Origin: Clostridiales bacterium
Lineage (GTDB): Bacteria > Bacillota > Clostridia > Lachnospirales > Lachnospiraceae
Direction: 5' to 3'
Length of the DNA stretch: 35,634 nucleotides
Assembly (NCBI GenBank): GCA_012735495.1
Contig: JAAYHD010000004.1
Span: forward strand, 1 to 35,634
Positions 1 to 7,506 of this stretch are shown here, in pieces; within the stretch, counting starts at the first letter, position 1; every line of letters begins with the position of its first letter. Under the pieces are notes generated by a model. The model was not told the origin of the DNA. It ran no database searches and saw only the letters and a program-made list of their open reading frames with translations. Position numbers and translations under genes: made by a program.

Positions 1-6
1 AGCCTG

Positions 7-129
7 AGCCCTTCATCCAAGATATTTTAAAGCTCATTTGAGGGTAGTCAAGGGTAAAGACTTTGTCTTATCTATCGATAACCCTTGACTACCCTCTGCA
101 CTCGCTCAAGATAGTAGATTAGAAGGGCT
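7..129. repeat. Nested inverted-repeat element
   Basis: Two inverted repeats are nested around one centre. The inner arms are perfect 16-mers (40-55 GAGGGTAGTCAAGGGT and 81-96, its reverse complement), separated by 25 bases. The outer arms are 8-mers (7-14 AGCCCTTC and 122-129 GAAGGGCT). The central spacer can itself form a small hairpin (AAGAC 57-61 with GTCTT 65-69). No T-run follows, so it does not read as an intrinsic terminator. It could be the end of a mobile element, a cruciform site or a structured RNA. Nothing in the window identifies it. The remaining sequence up to 334 holds only the promoter and palindrome listed separately. Confidence 0.6.
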
Positions 130-244
130 AAAAGATGATGTTGTACTTTAACACCTAAAATTATGGATGATTTCCACTATAGGTGTTGCATTTAATATTG
201 CAATTTACAAAAAGTAATTATATGTAGAAAATTAAAAAAATATC

Positions 245-273
245 TTAACAATTTGAAAGAAATTTTATATAAT
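245..273 (+). promoter_or_regulatory. Candidate sigma-A promoter of the diguanylate cyclase gene
   Basis: TTAACA at 245-250 and TATAAT at 268-273 are separated by 17 bases. Transcription would begin near 280 and give a leader of about 55 bases that contains the 24-bp palindrome. Confidence 0.55.
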
Positions 274-294
274 ATATGGATATTTAGTATTATT

Positions 295-318
295 TTGACA
301 GCATAATTATGCTGTCAA
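295..318. promoter_or_regulatory. Perfect 24-bp palindrome, probable operator or leader hairpin
   Basis: The half-site TTGACAGCATAA (295-306) is followed directly by its exact reverse complement TTATGCTGTCAA (307-318), with no spacer. It lies about 15 bases past the inferred transcription start and directly before the ribosome binding site (GGGGGAG, 320-326). A dimeric repressor could bind it as DNA, or the folded RNA could hide the ribosome binding site. The sequence alone does not decide between these. Confidence 0.6.
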
Positions 319-334
319 TGGGGGAGCACATATA

Positions 335-1519
335 ATGAGGAATGAAGGGGACGTTAATTTAAAAAAGAGGGTATTGAATGCGGTCTTTTTTGTTGGCATT
401 TTCATGTCGTTTTCCTGCGGCATCAATGATCTTGTTTTGGGTCTGGGGATTTTATCCGTTGTAATGACATTTGCTTGCGGTGTTATAACCGTAGGGCTAT
501 ATGCTGCTTTCAGGAAGGGTGTAAACTATGAACGGATATCCCTAATAGTCGCCATTTTCTTAAGCTTTGCTTTCTTCCCGGCCATGTGGTTTATAACCGG
601 TGGTTCATACAGAAGTATTCCTTACTTTATTATTATTAATGCAGGCATAATAGCTTTATTGCTTTCAGGATGGAAGAGAAAACTGATTGTCGGTCTTTAT
701 TTAATATGCATAGGAATTATTATGGTTATTGAATATCGTATGCCCGGTATGGCGGCGGATTATGATTCAAGGCTGACCAGGTCCATTGATCTTTCATTCG
801 GTTTATTCATGTGTCTGTTTTCTGTTGTGGTATTAACTGCCGTACTTATTGACGGATATTCCGATGAGCTTAACAAATCCAACCAATATTATGCCGTGCT
901 TGAGGAGCGGAACAGGGAGATAGAAGCAAAAAACAGGATGCTGGAAAAGAGTAATGAAGAGTTGAAAAAAGCCAAAGAAGAGGCGGATAAGCTGAACAAG
1001 CTGTTAAACGAAGAGAAACAGAATCTGCAGATTCTATCAATAACGGATGATATTACGGGTACTTATAACAGAAGGTATATTGTCTCATATCTGAATAATG
1101 AGCTTGCGGCATCCCGTCAAAAGGAGGAGAAGCTGACCGTTGCCCTGATTGATATTGACAACTTCAAAACCATAAATGACAAATACGGGCACCTGTACGG
1201 GGATTATGTCATAGAGAAAATCAGTAAAACCATACTGGGCAATTTGAGACAAAATGATATTGTCGGTCGTTTTGGCGGCGATGAGTTCCTGATTATCCTT
1301 CCATGCACAGACAAGGAAGAGGGACATGCCATAATGGAGCGGGTACGAAAAAAGATCCTTGAGATAAAATGGGATAAGGACATGGTGGTCACAATCAGCG
1401 GCGGTGTCAGGGAAGTTAAAAATGACGAGCTGGAAAACCTGCTGAATGAGCTTGACCGGATGTTATACAGCGCCAAGAATAAGAGCAAGAACCTGATAGA
1501 ATGCAACGAAATATGTTGA
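335..1519 (+). CDS. Membrane diguanylate cyclase (GGDEF)
   Basis: This 394-residue protein should make cyclic di-GMP from two GTP at the inner membrane. The N-terminal part (about residues 10-175) contains around six hydrophobic segments. A charged coiled coil follows (about 185-235), then a C-terminal GGDEF domain. The domain opens with DDITGTYNRR, the usual D-x-LTGLxNRR-type entry. The active-site loop is intact (GGDEF, 314-318), and the RxxD allosteric I-site (RQND, 305-308) lies five residues before it, so product inhibition is expected. No ligand-binding domain is recognisable, so the membrane part is the likely sensor. The ATG at 335 has a GGGGGAG site 8 bases upstream. A promoter and a 24-bp palindrome lie directly upstream. 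There is no EAL or HD-GYP partner in the window. The activity call is firm; the signal is unknown. Confidence 0.93.
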   Translation: MRNEGDVNLKKRVLNAVFFVGIFMSFSCGINDLVLGLGILSVVMTFACGVITVGLYAAFRKGVNYERISLIVAIFLSFAFFPAMWFITGGSYRSIPYFIIINAGIIALLLSGWKRKLIVGLYLICIGIIMVIEYRMPGMAADYDSRLTRSIDLSFGLFMCLFSVVVLTAVLIDGYSDELNKSNQYYAVLEERNREIEAKNRMLEKSNEELKKAKEEADKLNKLLNEEKQNLQILSITDDITGTYNRRYIVSYLNNELAASRQKEEKLTVALIDIDNFKTINDKYGHLYGDYVIEKISKTILGNLRQNDIVGRFGGDEFLIILPCTDKEEGHAIMERVRKKILEIKWDKDMVVTISGGVREVKNDELENLLNELDRMLYSAKNKSKNLIECNEIC

Positions 1520-1535
1520 CGGGACCATATTTATA

Positions 1536-1564
1536 TTGTTTTTAATGTCGTGAATTGGTACAAT
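1536..1564 (+). promoter_or_regulatory. Candidate promoter of bacterioferritin
   Basis: TTGTTT (1536-1541) and TACAAT (1559-1564) are spaced by 17 bases, about 55 bases before the bacterioferritin start. No Fur-like or PerR-like box is obvious. Confidence 0.45.
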
Positions 1565-1619
1565 TAAGATATAGCAGGAAATATCAAAATAAATCATAGA
1601 TAAAGAAAGGGGTATCGAT

Positions 1620-2087
1620 ATGCAGGGTAATCCGAAGCTTATTGACACGTTAAATGCACTGCTTGCAGACGAGCTGACAGCTATTAACCAGTATGTGGTA
1701 CACGCAGAAATGTGTGAGGACTGGGGTTATGGCAAGCTGCATGAGATCATCGAAAAAAGGGCTATAACTGAAATGAAGCATGCCGAGAAGCTGATTGGCA
1801 GGATACTGTTCCTTGGCGGACGGCCGATTGTAAGTGAGTTAAACAAGATACATATCGGAGAGGATGTTCCGAAGCAGGTTGAAAATGACCATACAGCGGA
1901 GGCCGGGGCAATCAAGGCTTACAATGCCGCCATTGCTCTTGCTGCAGAAGTGGGTGACCATGCAACCAGGGATATGCTGGTGGATATCCTCAATGATGAA
2001 GACGAGCATATTGATGAGATTGAAGAACTGATGGATCAGATTGAGCAGATGACACTGCCTATCTTCCTGTCAACACAGGTTGAATAA
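1620..2087 (+). CDS. bfr: Bacterioferritin
   Basis: This 155-residue protein is close to the usual bacterioferritin length. It should form the 24-subunit iron-storage shell that oxidises Fe2+ and stores it as a mineral. All di-iron ferroxidase ligands are at the same positions as in Escherichia coli Bfr: Glu18, Glu51, His54, Glu94, Glu127 and His130. The heme-ligating Met52 is also kept (context TEMKHAEKLI), so it is a true Bfr rather than a ferritin of the Ftn or Dps type. The start has a strong GAAAGGGG site 7-8 bases upstream. The gene has its own candidate promoter and a terminator (2113-2140), so it is probably monocistronic. No bacterioferritin-associated ferredoxin gene is nearby. Confidence 0.95.
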   Translation: MQGNPKLIDTLNALLADELTAINQYVVHAEMCEDWGYGKLHEIIEKRAITEMKHAEKLIGRILFLGGRPIVSELNKIHIGEDVPKQVENDHTAEAGAIKAYNAAIALAAEVGDHATRDMLVDILNDEDEHIDEIEELMDQIEQMTLPIFLSTQVE

Positions 2088-2112
2088 CATTTATAATTAG
2101 AACTGTATATAA

Positions 2113-2140
2113 AGGGGCTGCTGTAAACGCAGCCTCTTTT
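2113..2140 (+). terminator. Intrinsic terminator after bacterioferritin
   Basis: A 9-bp stem with one G-U pair (AGGGGCTGC 2113-2121 with GCAGCCTCT 2129-2137) has a 7-base loop and runs into TTTT. Confidence 0.85.
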
Positions 2141-2242
2141 GTATATGCAAGAAAAGCCATTTGTAGTATAATCATATAAATATAAAGGATAATTATAGAA
2201 GTCATTATCTGATATGCTTTATTCCATAATGCGGGGGATGCC

Positions 2243-4792
2243 ATGAATCTGTTTGATAAAGTAAGTACGGGATTGAAAGGGTTTGACCAGGTAATTGATT
2301 ATCTGCGGTTCGGCGACAATGTTGTGTGGCAGGTGGACACGCTCTCGGGCTATAAAATGATGGTCAGTTATTTTGCCGAAAACGCTAAGAAAGAAAACAT
2401 GAGCCTGATTTATATACGTTTTGCCAAACATGAACCCGTATTGGACGCGGGAAACGGCATAAAGATTTATCATATCAACGCAAGCAAGGGCTTTGAGGGA
2501 TTTACCCTTGAGATTCACAACATAATCAGGGAAGAGGGCAAAGGGGCGTTATATGTCTTTGATTGCCTTACCGATTTATTGGAGTACTGGAATTCAGACC
2601 TGATGATAGGAAATTTCTTTAAAGCCACTTGTCCATACCTGTATGAGCTTGATACGGTCGCGTATTTTGCGTTAAAGAGGAATAATCACACCTACAGCAC
2701 CATAGCTGGGATTAGGGAAACGACCCAGCTATTATTGGACCTGTACCAGGTAAATGATAAGACCTATATACATCCGCTCAAGGTATGGCAGAGATATTCG
2801 CCAACCATGTTCTTCCCCCATTTGATCCAGGGACAGGAGGCTGTTTGCATCACGGCCAGCTCCGATGTTTCCGAGCTGTTTTACAGTATCAACCGCGGGG
2901 AAATAAGGCTGGATTACTGGAATACCATATTTAACGAAGCAAAAAAGATGCTCGGGCTTCCTTATGAGCAGCAGGAACCGGTTAAGAAACGCCTCATGTA
3001 TATGCTTATAGGCAGTGATTCCCGGATGTTTAAGTTGTGCGACAGGTATTTCACCTTAAAGGATATTCTCGATATCGTGTCCAGGGAAATCGGCACTGGA
3101 TTTATAGGCGGAAAGAGCGTCGGTATGCTTCTTGCGAGGAAAATATTGGAGATAGAGGGCGGAAGCCGCTTCGCTCCGTTTATGGAGCCCCATGATTCTT
3201 TCTACATCGGTTCCGATGTTTTTTATACGTATATAGTCCAAAATGGCTGGTGGAAGCTCCGCGCCCGGCAAAAAACCCCGGAAGGATATTTTACTTGTGC
3301 GGCGGAGCTTAAAGAAAAGCTTCTGCAGGGCTCATTTCCCCAGGATATCCGGGAGCAGTTTATTCATATGCTGGAGTACTTCGGCCAGTCACCGATTATT
3401 GTCCGTTCCAGTTCACTGCTCGAGGACAATTTCGGAAACGCTTTTGCGGGCAAGTATGAGAGCGTATTCTGCGTAAACCAGGGAACGCCGCAGGAACGTT
3501 ATGAAGCCTTTGAACAGGCGGTGCGCATAGTATATGCCAGCACCATGAACGAGGATGCGCTTGCTTACAGGCTGAACCGGGGTTTGGCTCAGCATGACGA
3601 GCAAATGGCGATACTGGTTCAGCGTGTATCGGGTGACCGGTACGGGGATTACTTTTTCCCCCACCTGGCAGGAGTGGGAAATTCAACGAACCTTTATGTC
3701 TGGGACGAAAGCATTGACATGAGTGCGGGAATGCTCCGTCTCGTATTCGGCCTTGGAACCAGGGCTGTGGACCGGACCGATGGGGATTATGTAAAGGTTG
3801 TTTGCCTTAACAACCCGTTAAGGATTCCTCCCATGAACCATGACGACCTGAGGAAATTCTCCCAGCACCGCGCGGATCTTCTTTCATTTACGGAAAATGC
3901 CCTGGTAAGCAAGGACCTGGAGGAAGTCTTGTCCATTCCTTTGAAAGCGGATAAGGAGCTGTTTGCTAGCCCCGACCTTGCCGCCCGGGCCCGAATGCGT
4001 GAGCTGGGATATACGAACCGGAAGACCCCTTATATAATGGACTTTAACAATCTTTTTAAGAGTACGGCATTTGCCGAAATTATGAAGGACATGCTGGCGC
4101 TGCTTTCAAAGGCGTATGATTATCCGGTTGATATAGAATTTACTGCCAATTTTAACAAGGAAAACGGTTTTAAGATAAATCTCCTGCAATGCCGCCCGCT
4201 TCAGACCAAGGGTCTTGGAAAGACGGTAAAGATACCGGAGATAAAGGATGTAAAGGACTGCTTCTTCTTCTGCAAGGGCGGCTTCATGGGCGGAAGCGTC
4301 CGCCTGCCTATCGACTATGTAATATATGTCAACGTAAATGCATACTTGAAACTCGGCGAACGGGACAAGTATGAGGTGGCCAGACAGATAGGCCTGATAA
4401 ACAGGGAGATGAAGGGCAGGAACGCCATGCTGATAGGCCCCGGAAGGTGGGGGAGCACTACGCCGTCCCTTGGAATTCCTGTGCATTTTTCAGAGCTCTG
4501 CAACATGAAGGTTCTGTGTGAGTATTCGTCGAGGAAAGAAGGCTTCATGCCGGAGCTGTCGTATGGCAGCCATTTCTTCCAGGATATTGTGGAATCGGAG
4601 ATCTTTTATGCGGCCATATTTGACGGGTACAAGGATGTTATATTTAATCCGGACCGCATTCTTAGGGAGGAAAACATGATAAGCTCATTCCTGCCCGATG
4701 GCGAGCGGTTCAGGGATGTGATTCATGTAGCCCATACAAAAGGTATGGAAATATATTCGGATATAGTCACCCAGAGGGTATTGTGCAGGTAA
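2243..4792 (+). CDS. PEP/pyruvate-binding (PPDK N-terminal type) protein
   Basis: This is an 849-residue protein. Residues 1 to about 230 read like a RecA/KaiC-type fold (MNLFDKVSTGLKGFDQVIDYL at the start of the DNA-level frame), but the expected P-loop is replaced by DTLSGYKMM, so ATP binding there is doubtful. From about residue 280 it carries the ATP-grasp-like nucleotide-binding domain of pyruvate phosphate dikinase and PEP synthase: GGKSVGML (about 289), IVRSSSLLED (about 387), and INLLQCRPLQ (about 645). The final 190 residues contain GPGRWGSTTPS (about 731), which I cannot assign to a named domain. The phosphohistidine swivel domain and the PEP-binding TIM barrel are both absent, so it cannot run the full dikinase reaction alone. 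The start is set by GGGGGA 8 bases upstream. It seems to stand alone. The physiological substrate is unknown. Confidence 0.8.
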   Translation: MNLFDKVSTGLKGFDQVIDYLRFGDNVVWQVDTLSGYKMMVSYFAENAKKENMSLIYIRFAKHEPVLDAGNGIKIYHINASKGFEGFTLEIHNIIREEGKGALYVFDCLTDLLEYWNSDLMIGNFFKATCPYLYELDTVAYFALKRNNHTYSTIAGIRETTQLLLDLYQVNDKTYIHPLKVWQRYSPTMFFPHLIQGQEAVCITASSDVSELFYSINRGEIRLDYWNTIFNEAKKMLGLPYEQQEPVKKRLMYMLIGSDSRMFKLCDRYFTLKDILDIVSREIGTGFIGGKSVGMLLARKILEIEGGSRFAPFMEPHDSFYIGSDVFYTYIVQNGWWKLRARQKTPEGYFTCAAELKEKLLQGSFPQDIREQFIHMLEYFGQSPIIVRSSSLLEDNFGNAFAGKYESVFCVNQGTPQERYEAFEQAVRIVYASTMNEDALAYRLNRGLAQHDEQMAILVQRVSGDRYGDYFFPHLAGVGNSTNLYVWDESIDMSAGMLRLVFGLGTRAVDRTDGDYVKVVCLNNPLRIPPMNHDDLRKFSQHRADLLSFTENALVSKDLEEVLSIPLKADKELFASPDLAARARMRELGYTNRKTPYIMDFNNLFKSTAFAEIMKDMLALLSKAYDYPVDIEFTANFNKENGFKINLLQCRPLQTKGLGKTVKIPEIKDVKDCFFFCKGGFMGGSVRLPIDYVIYVNVNAYLKLGERDKYEVARQIGLINREMKGRNAMLIGPGRWGSTTPSLGIPVHFSELCNMKVLCEYSSRKEGFMPELSYGSHFFQDIVESEIFYAAIFDGYKDVIFNPDRILREENMISSFLPDGERFRDVIHVAHTKGMEIYSDIVTQRVLCR

Positions 4793-4854
4793 ATTTAAAT
4801 ATGGCTGCCCGGAAGGTATTGCGTAAAATCAAAGGATTAATGCTGAAGCAAGGA

Positions 4855-4884
4855 TTGGCATTACTGTGACGGCATAGCTATACT
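4855..4884 (+). promoter_or_regulatory. Candidate promoter of the DMT transporter
   Basis: TTGGCA (4855-4860) and TATACT (4879-4884) are separated by 18 bases, ending 24 bases before the start codon. Confidence 0.45.
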
Positions 4885-4908
4885 TAATGAATAAGGATGC
4901 GGACATAG

Positions 4909-5784
4909 ATGGACAAGAATCATGGAAAATCACTTGCCATGCTTATCGGCTCAATGCTGATATTCGGATCGATTGGCATATTCAGAAGATATATCCCTTT
5001 ATCATCAGGCATGCTTGCATGTACGAGAGGCTTGCTTGGCGGTATATTTCTCCTTGCCGTCGCTGCGGTTAAGGGTAAATCGTTCAAGTTCAAATCAAGC
5101 AGAAGGCAATTCATAACGCTGTGCATTACGGGTGCCGCCATAGGCGTCAACTGGATGCTGCTTTTTGAATCATATAATTACACGTCAATTGCGGTATCCA
5201 CCTTGTGTTACTACATGCAACCCGCCATGGTCATACTGCTTTCCCCGATTTTTTTTAAGGAGAAGCTGACGGTTAAGAAGCTGGTCTGTGTATTCATCTC
5301 CGTGCTGGGCATAGCTCTTGTATCCGGCATCACCGATGTTAGCAGTATTGGCCTTTCGGATATGAAGGGAATGCTGTTCGGACTCGGAGCAGCGGTATGC
5401 TATTCAGCGGTCGTGATTCTAAACAAGAAGAACAATGTTGAGGATATGTACGGCAAAACTATTGTCCAGCTGCTTTCGGCGGCAATCGTACTGTTTCCAT
5501 ATATTTTCCTAACGGAGAAAATTGATGGCACATCACTTGATGCCACGTCCGTAATATTGATTATCATCATGGGAATACTTCATACCGGAGTGGGGTATGC
5601 CTTGTATTTCGGGAGCATGAACAGCCTAAAATCCCAGACGGTGGCCATTATGAGCTACATAGATCCGGTTTTTGCCATTATTCTGTCTGCTGCAGTTTTG
5701 AAGGAGAGAATGACGGTTTTCTCGGTTTTGGGCGCCGTTATGGTTATAGGGGCCGCGATAGTCAGTGAGATTGATAATGAATGA
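4909..5784 (+). CDS. EamA/DMT-family transporter
   Basis: This 291-residue protein is almost wholly hydrophobic and has the length and two-repeat layout of the drug/metabolite transporter superfamily: ten predicted membrane segments as two five-helix EamA repeats. Typical landmarks are the N-terminal helix with GSIGIFRRY, the conserved stretch around LCYYMQPAMVILLSP at the end of repeat one, and GYALYFGSMNSL followed by the SYIDPVFAIILSA region in repeat two. Such proteins usually export amino acids, metabolites or drugs; the substrate cannot be read from sequence. The ATG at 4909 is preceded by AAGGA at a rather long spacing of 11 bases. Its last 8 bases overlap the start of a GNAT remnant. 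Confidence 0.9.
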   Translation: MDKNHGKSLAMLIGSMLIFGSIGIFRRYIPLSSGMLACTRGLLGGIFLLAVAAVKGKSFKFKSSRRQFITLCITGAAIGVNWMLLFESYNYTSIAVSTLCYYMQPAMVILLSPIFFKEKLTVKKLVCVFISVLGIALVSGITDVSSIGLSDMKGMLFGLGAAVCYSAVVILNKKNNVEDMYGKTIVQLLSAAIVLFPYIFLTEKIDGTSLDATSVILIIIMGILHTGVGYALYFGSMNSLKSQTVAIMSYIDPVFAIILSAAVLKERMTVFSVLGAVMVIGAAIVSEIDNE

Positions 5785-5902
5785 AATATATAACATCATA
5801 CCGATCACGGATACGGCGGAGCAATTCTATATGAAACACGGTTATGTCAGGCACCGGGTTGTAAAGCCGGGAATGAAGATGATGTGTATATTAAGAGATT
5901 GA
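5777..5902 (+). pseudogene. GNAT acetyltransferase C-terminal remnant
   Basis: A 41-codon frame starting at an ATG inside the end of the transporter gene encodes AEQFYMKHGYVRHRVVKPG and ends in MMCILRD. This resembles the last strand-helix part of GNAT N-acetyltransferases, where an (A)xxFYxKxGF segment forms the last acetyl-CoA-binding helix. The rest of the domain, including the pyrophosphate-binding R/Q-x-x-G-x-G/A loop, is missing. The best reading is a deletion remnant; a functional micro-ORF translated by coupling is possible but unlikely. Confidence 0.6.
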
Positions 5903-5952
5903 TTTAGCAGTTTAAAGGGATTTAAAAGCTTATTTAAAAGGGGTGATTTCGA

Positions 5953-6540
5953 ATGGATTATCAGAAGTTGGAAAGATTCTTCCGTTCACTGGACAGGGCT
6001 TTTTTTCTTGATAATGAAATGAAAAGATATGCCTGCCTGGATGAACCCCTGCCAATAGGCTTCGGACAAACAATCTCACAGCCCAGCCTTGTACTGGAGA
6101 TGACCCGGATTCTGTCACCGGAAAAGGACAGCAAGGTTCTGGAAATTGGTACAGGATCGGGTTTTCAGACAGCCCTGCTTGCGAAGATGTCCGGGGAGGT
6201 TTATACGATTGAGAGAATACCTGAATTAATGGAGAAGGCCAAGACAAGACTTGAAAAGCTGAATTTTTCAAACATACACTATAAAGTCGGGGACGGAAGC
6301 ATCGGATGGCAGGAGAATGCCCCGTATGACAGGATCATGGTTACTGCGGCGGCCAGTGTGCTGCCGGACGAGTTGGTAAGCCAGTTGGCAGGAGGCGGCA
6401 GGATGGTAATCCCGGTAGGTCCTCCGGAGTTACAGGAGCTAAAGCTTGTTGTAAAGAACGAAGAGGGAAAACTGGATATTTCAAGCATAGAGTTGGTCAG
6501 GTTTGTCGAGCTTAAAGGCCCGTATGGGTGGACGAAATAA
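5953..6540 (+). CDS. Protein-L-isoaspartate O-methyltransferase-like protein
   Basis: This 195-residue class I SAM methyltransferase is of the PCMT type, which repairs isoaspartyl residues in aged proteins by methylating them. Seen in sequence: the PCMT signature GQTISQPSLV (about residues 38-47), the SAM-binding motif I VLEIGTGSGFQTALLA (about 61-76), the acidic motif II VYTIERIPELMEKA, and YDRIMVTAAAS in place of the usual motif-IV YDxIxVxAA. It is slightly shorter than typical Pcm (about 205-215), ending soon after the last strand. The ATG has AAAAGGGG about 9 bases upstream. No surE or other usual partner is adjacent. A methyltransferase with another substrate cannot be excluded. Confidence 0.88.
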   Translation: MDYQKLERFFRSLDRAFFLDNEMKRYACLDEPLPIGFGQTISQPSLVLEMTRILSPEKDSKVLEIGTGSGFQTALLAKMSGEVYTIERIPELMEKAKTRLEKLNFSNIHYKVGDGSIGWQENAPYDRIMVTAAASVLPDELVSQLAGGGRMVIPVGPPELQELKLVVKNEEGKLDISSIELVRFVELKGPYGWTK

Positions 6541-6617
6541 AACCACCCCAGGTGTTCGCCGCATGGGATAAAGACATATTGATTGGTATGGGAATATAAC
6601 GCGAGGAGGAACATTTC

Positions 6618-7313
6618 ATGAATAAAGAATGGTCTGAGATTCAAAAAAGTATCCAGAAGCAGCTTAACAAGGCATCATTTCCGGAGGGGATTAGGTTGCT
6701 TCTAAATCTTCGGGAGATATTGATGCAGGAAGTGCTTTCATGGAAAGAAGAGCTTAAGGAAGAGGATTATTATGCCATACCGTTTATTTATGCCAATGGC
6801 TATCACAGCAAAACAATTGCGTATTCATTATGGCATATCTTTAGGATAGAGGACATAGTTGTACATACGCTTATAAAGAATGACCGGCAGGTTTTCTTCG
6901 ACGGGTATTACCAGAAAAAAATAAATACGCCTATTATTACAACGGGAAATGAGCTTGTGAAATCGCAAATCGCGGAGTTTTCAAAGCGTTTGAATGTGGA
7001 TGCCCTGTATGAATACATCAAAGCGGTTAAGGAGTCCACCGATGAATGGCTGAAATCCATTGATTTCGCAGATTTGAAAAGGAGATTCAACGATTCGGAC
7101 AAGAACAGGATCCGAAAGCTGCATGTGGTCAGCATGGACGGACGGGCATCATGGCTGGTTGACTACTGGTGCGATAAGGATATAAAAGGCCTGCTTCTCA
7201 TGCCCTTGTCAAGGCATTGGATAATGCACATTGAGGCAGGCATACGGATAAAAGACAAGATTCTGCAGAAACGGCAGATAACAGAGGGCATGACGTGCCC
7301 AGCAAAAGAATGA
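6618..7313 (+). CDS. DinB-like metal-binding four-helix protein
   Basis: This 231-residue, mainly helical protein has the three-histidine pattern of the DinB/YfiT superfamily: His73 in YSLWHIFRIED and the HxxxH pair His200/His204 in MPLSRHWIMHIEAG. In this superfamily the three histidines bind a divalent metal, and members include thiol-dependent S-transferases of uncertain substrate. The length is somewhat above the usual 150-180 residues, with a long lysine-rich middle section. The start is fixed by GAGGAGGA 8 bases upstream of ATG 6618. The gene has no obvious operon partner, because 76 bases separate it from the preceding methyltransferase gene. Function is unknown beyond the fold. Confidence 0.75.
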   Translation: MNKEWSEIQKSIQKQLNKASFPEGIRLLLNLREILMQEVLSWKEELKEEDYYAIPFIYANGYHSKTIAYSLWHIFRIEDIVVHTLIKNDRQVFFDGYYQKKINTPIITTGNELVKSQIAEFSKRLNVDALYEYIKAVKESTDEWLKSIDFADLKRRFNDSDKNRIRKLHVVSMDGRASWLVDYWCDKDIKGLLLMPLSRHWIMHIEAGIRIKDKILQKRQITEGMTCPAKE

Positions 7314-7412
7314 TTGGTTTCATGAAACGGAGTGCCTGATGTCTGCGGGCTTTGATTCTGTTGATATACAATAAAAGCTATAAAAAAAATAATAATCATT
7401 CTAAATACTATC

Positions 7413-7440
7413 TTGATAAGAAAACCCCGATTATGATAAA
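7413..7440 (+). promoter_or_regulatory. Weak candidate promoter of the chemoreceptor gene
   Basis: TTGATA (7413-7418) and GATAAA (7435-7440) are spaced by 16 bases, about 65 bases before the start. The -10 match is poor. The rest of the 7314-7506 gap is AT-rich and shows no other signal. Confidence 0.3.
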
Positions 7441-7506
7441 ATTTTAACATAGATTTTTTCCAACATCTATATATTACAAAAGCTAAAATGAACCGGAGGA
7501 GAAAGT

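Noticed and set aside
7401-7434. Sigma-D (flagellar) promoter before the chemoreceptor: CTAAA and CCCGATTA
   Set aside because: The two boxes are about 20 bases apart instead of the required 15, so the match does not hold.
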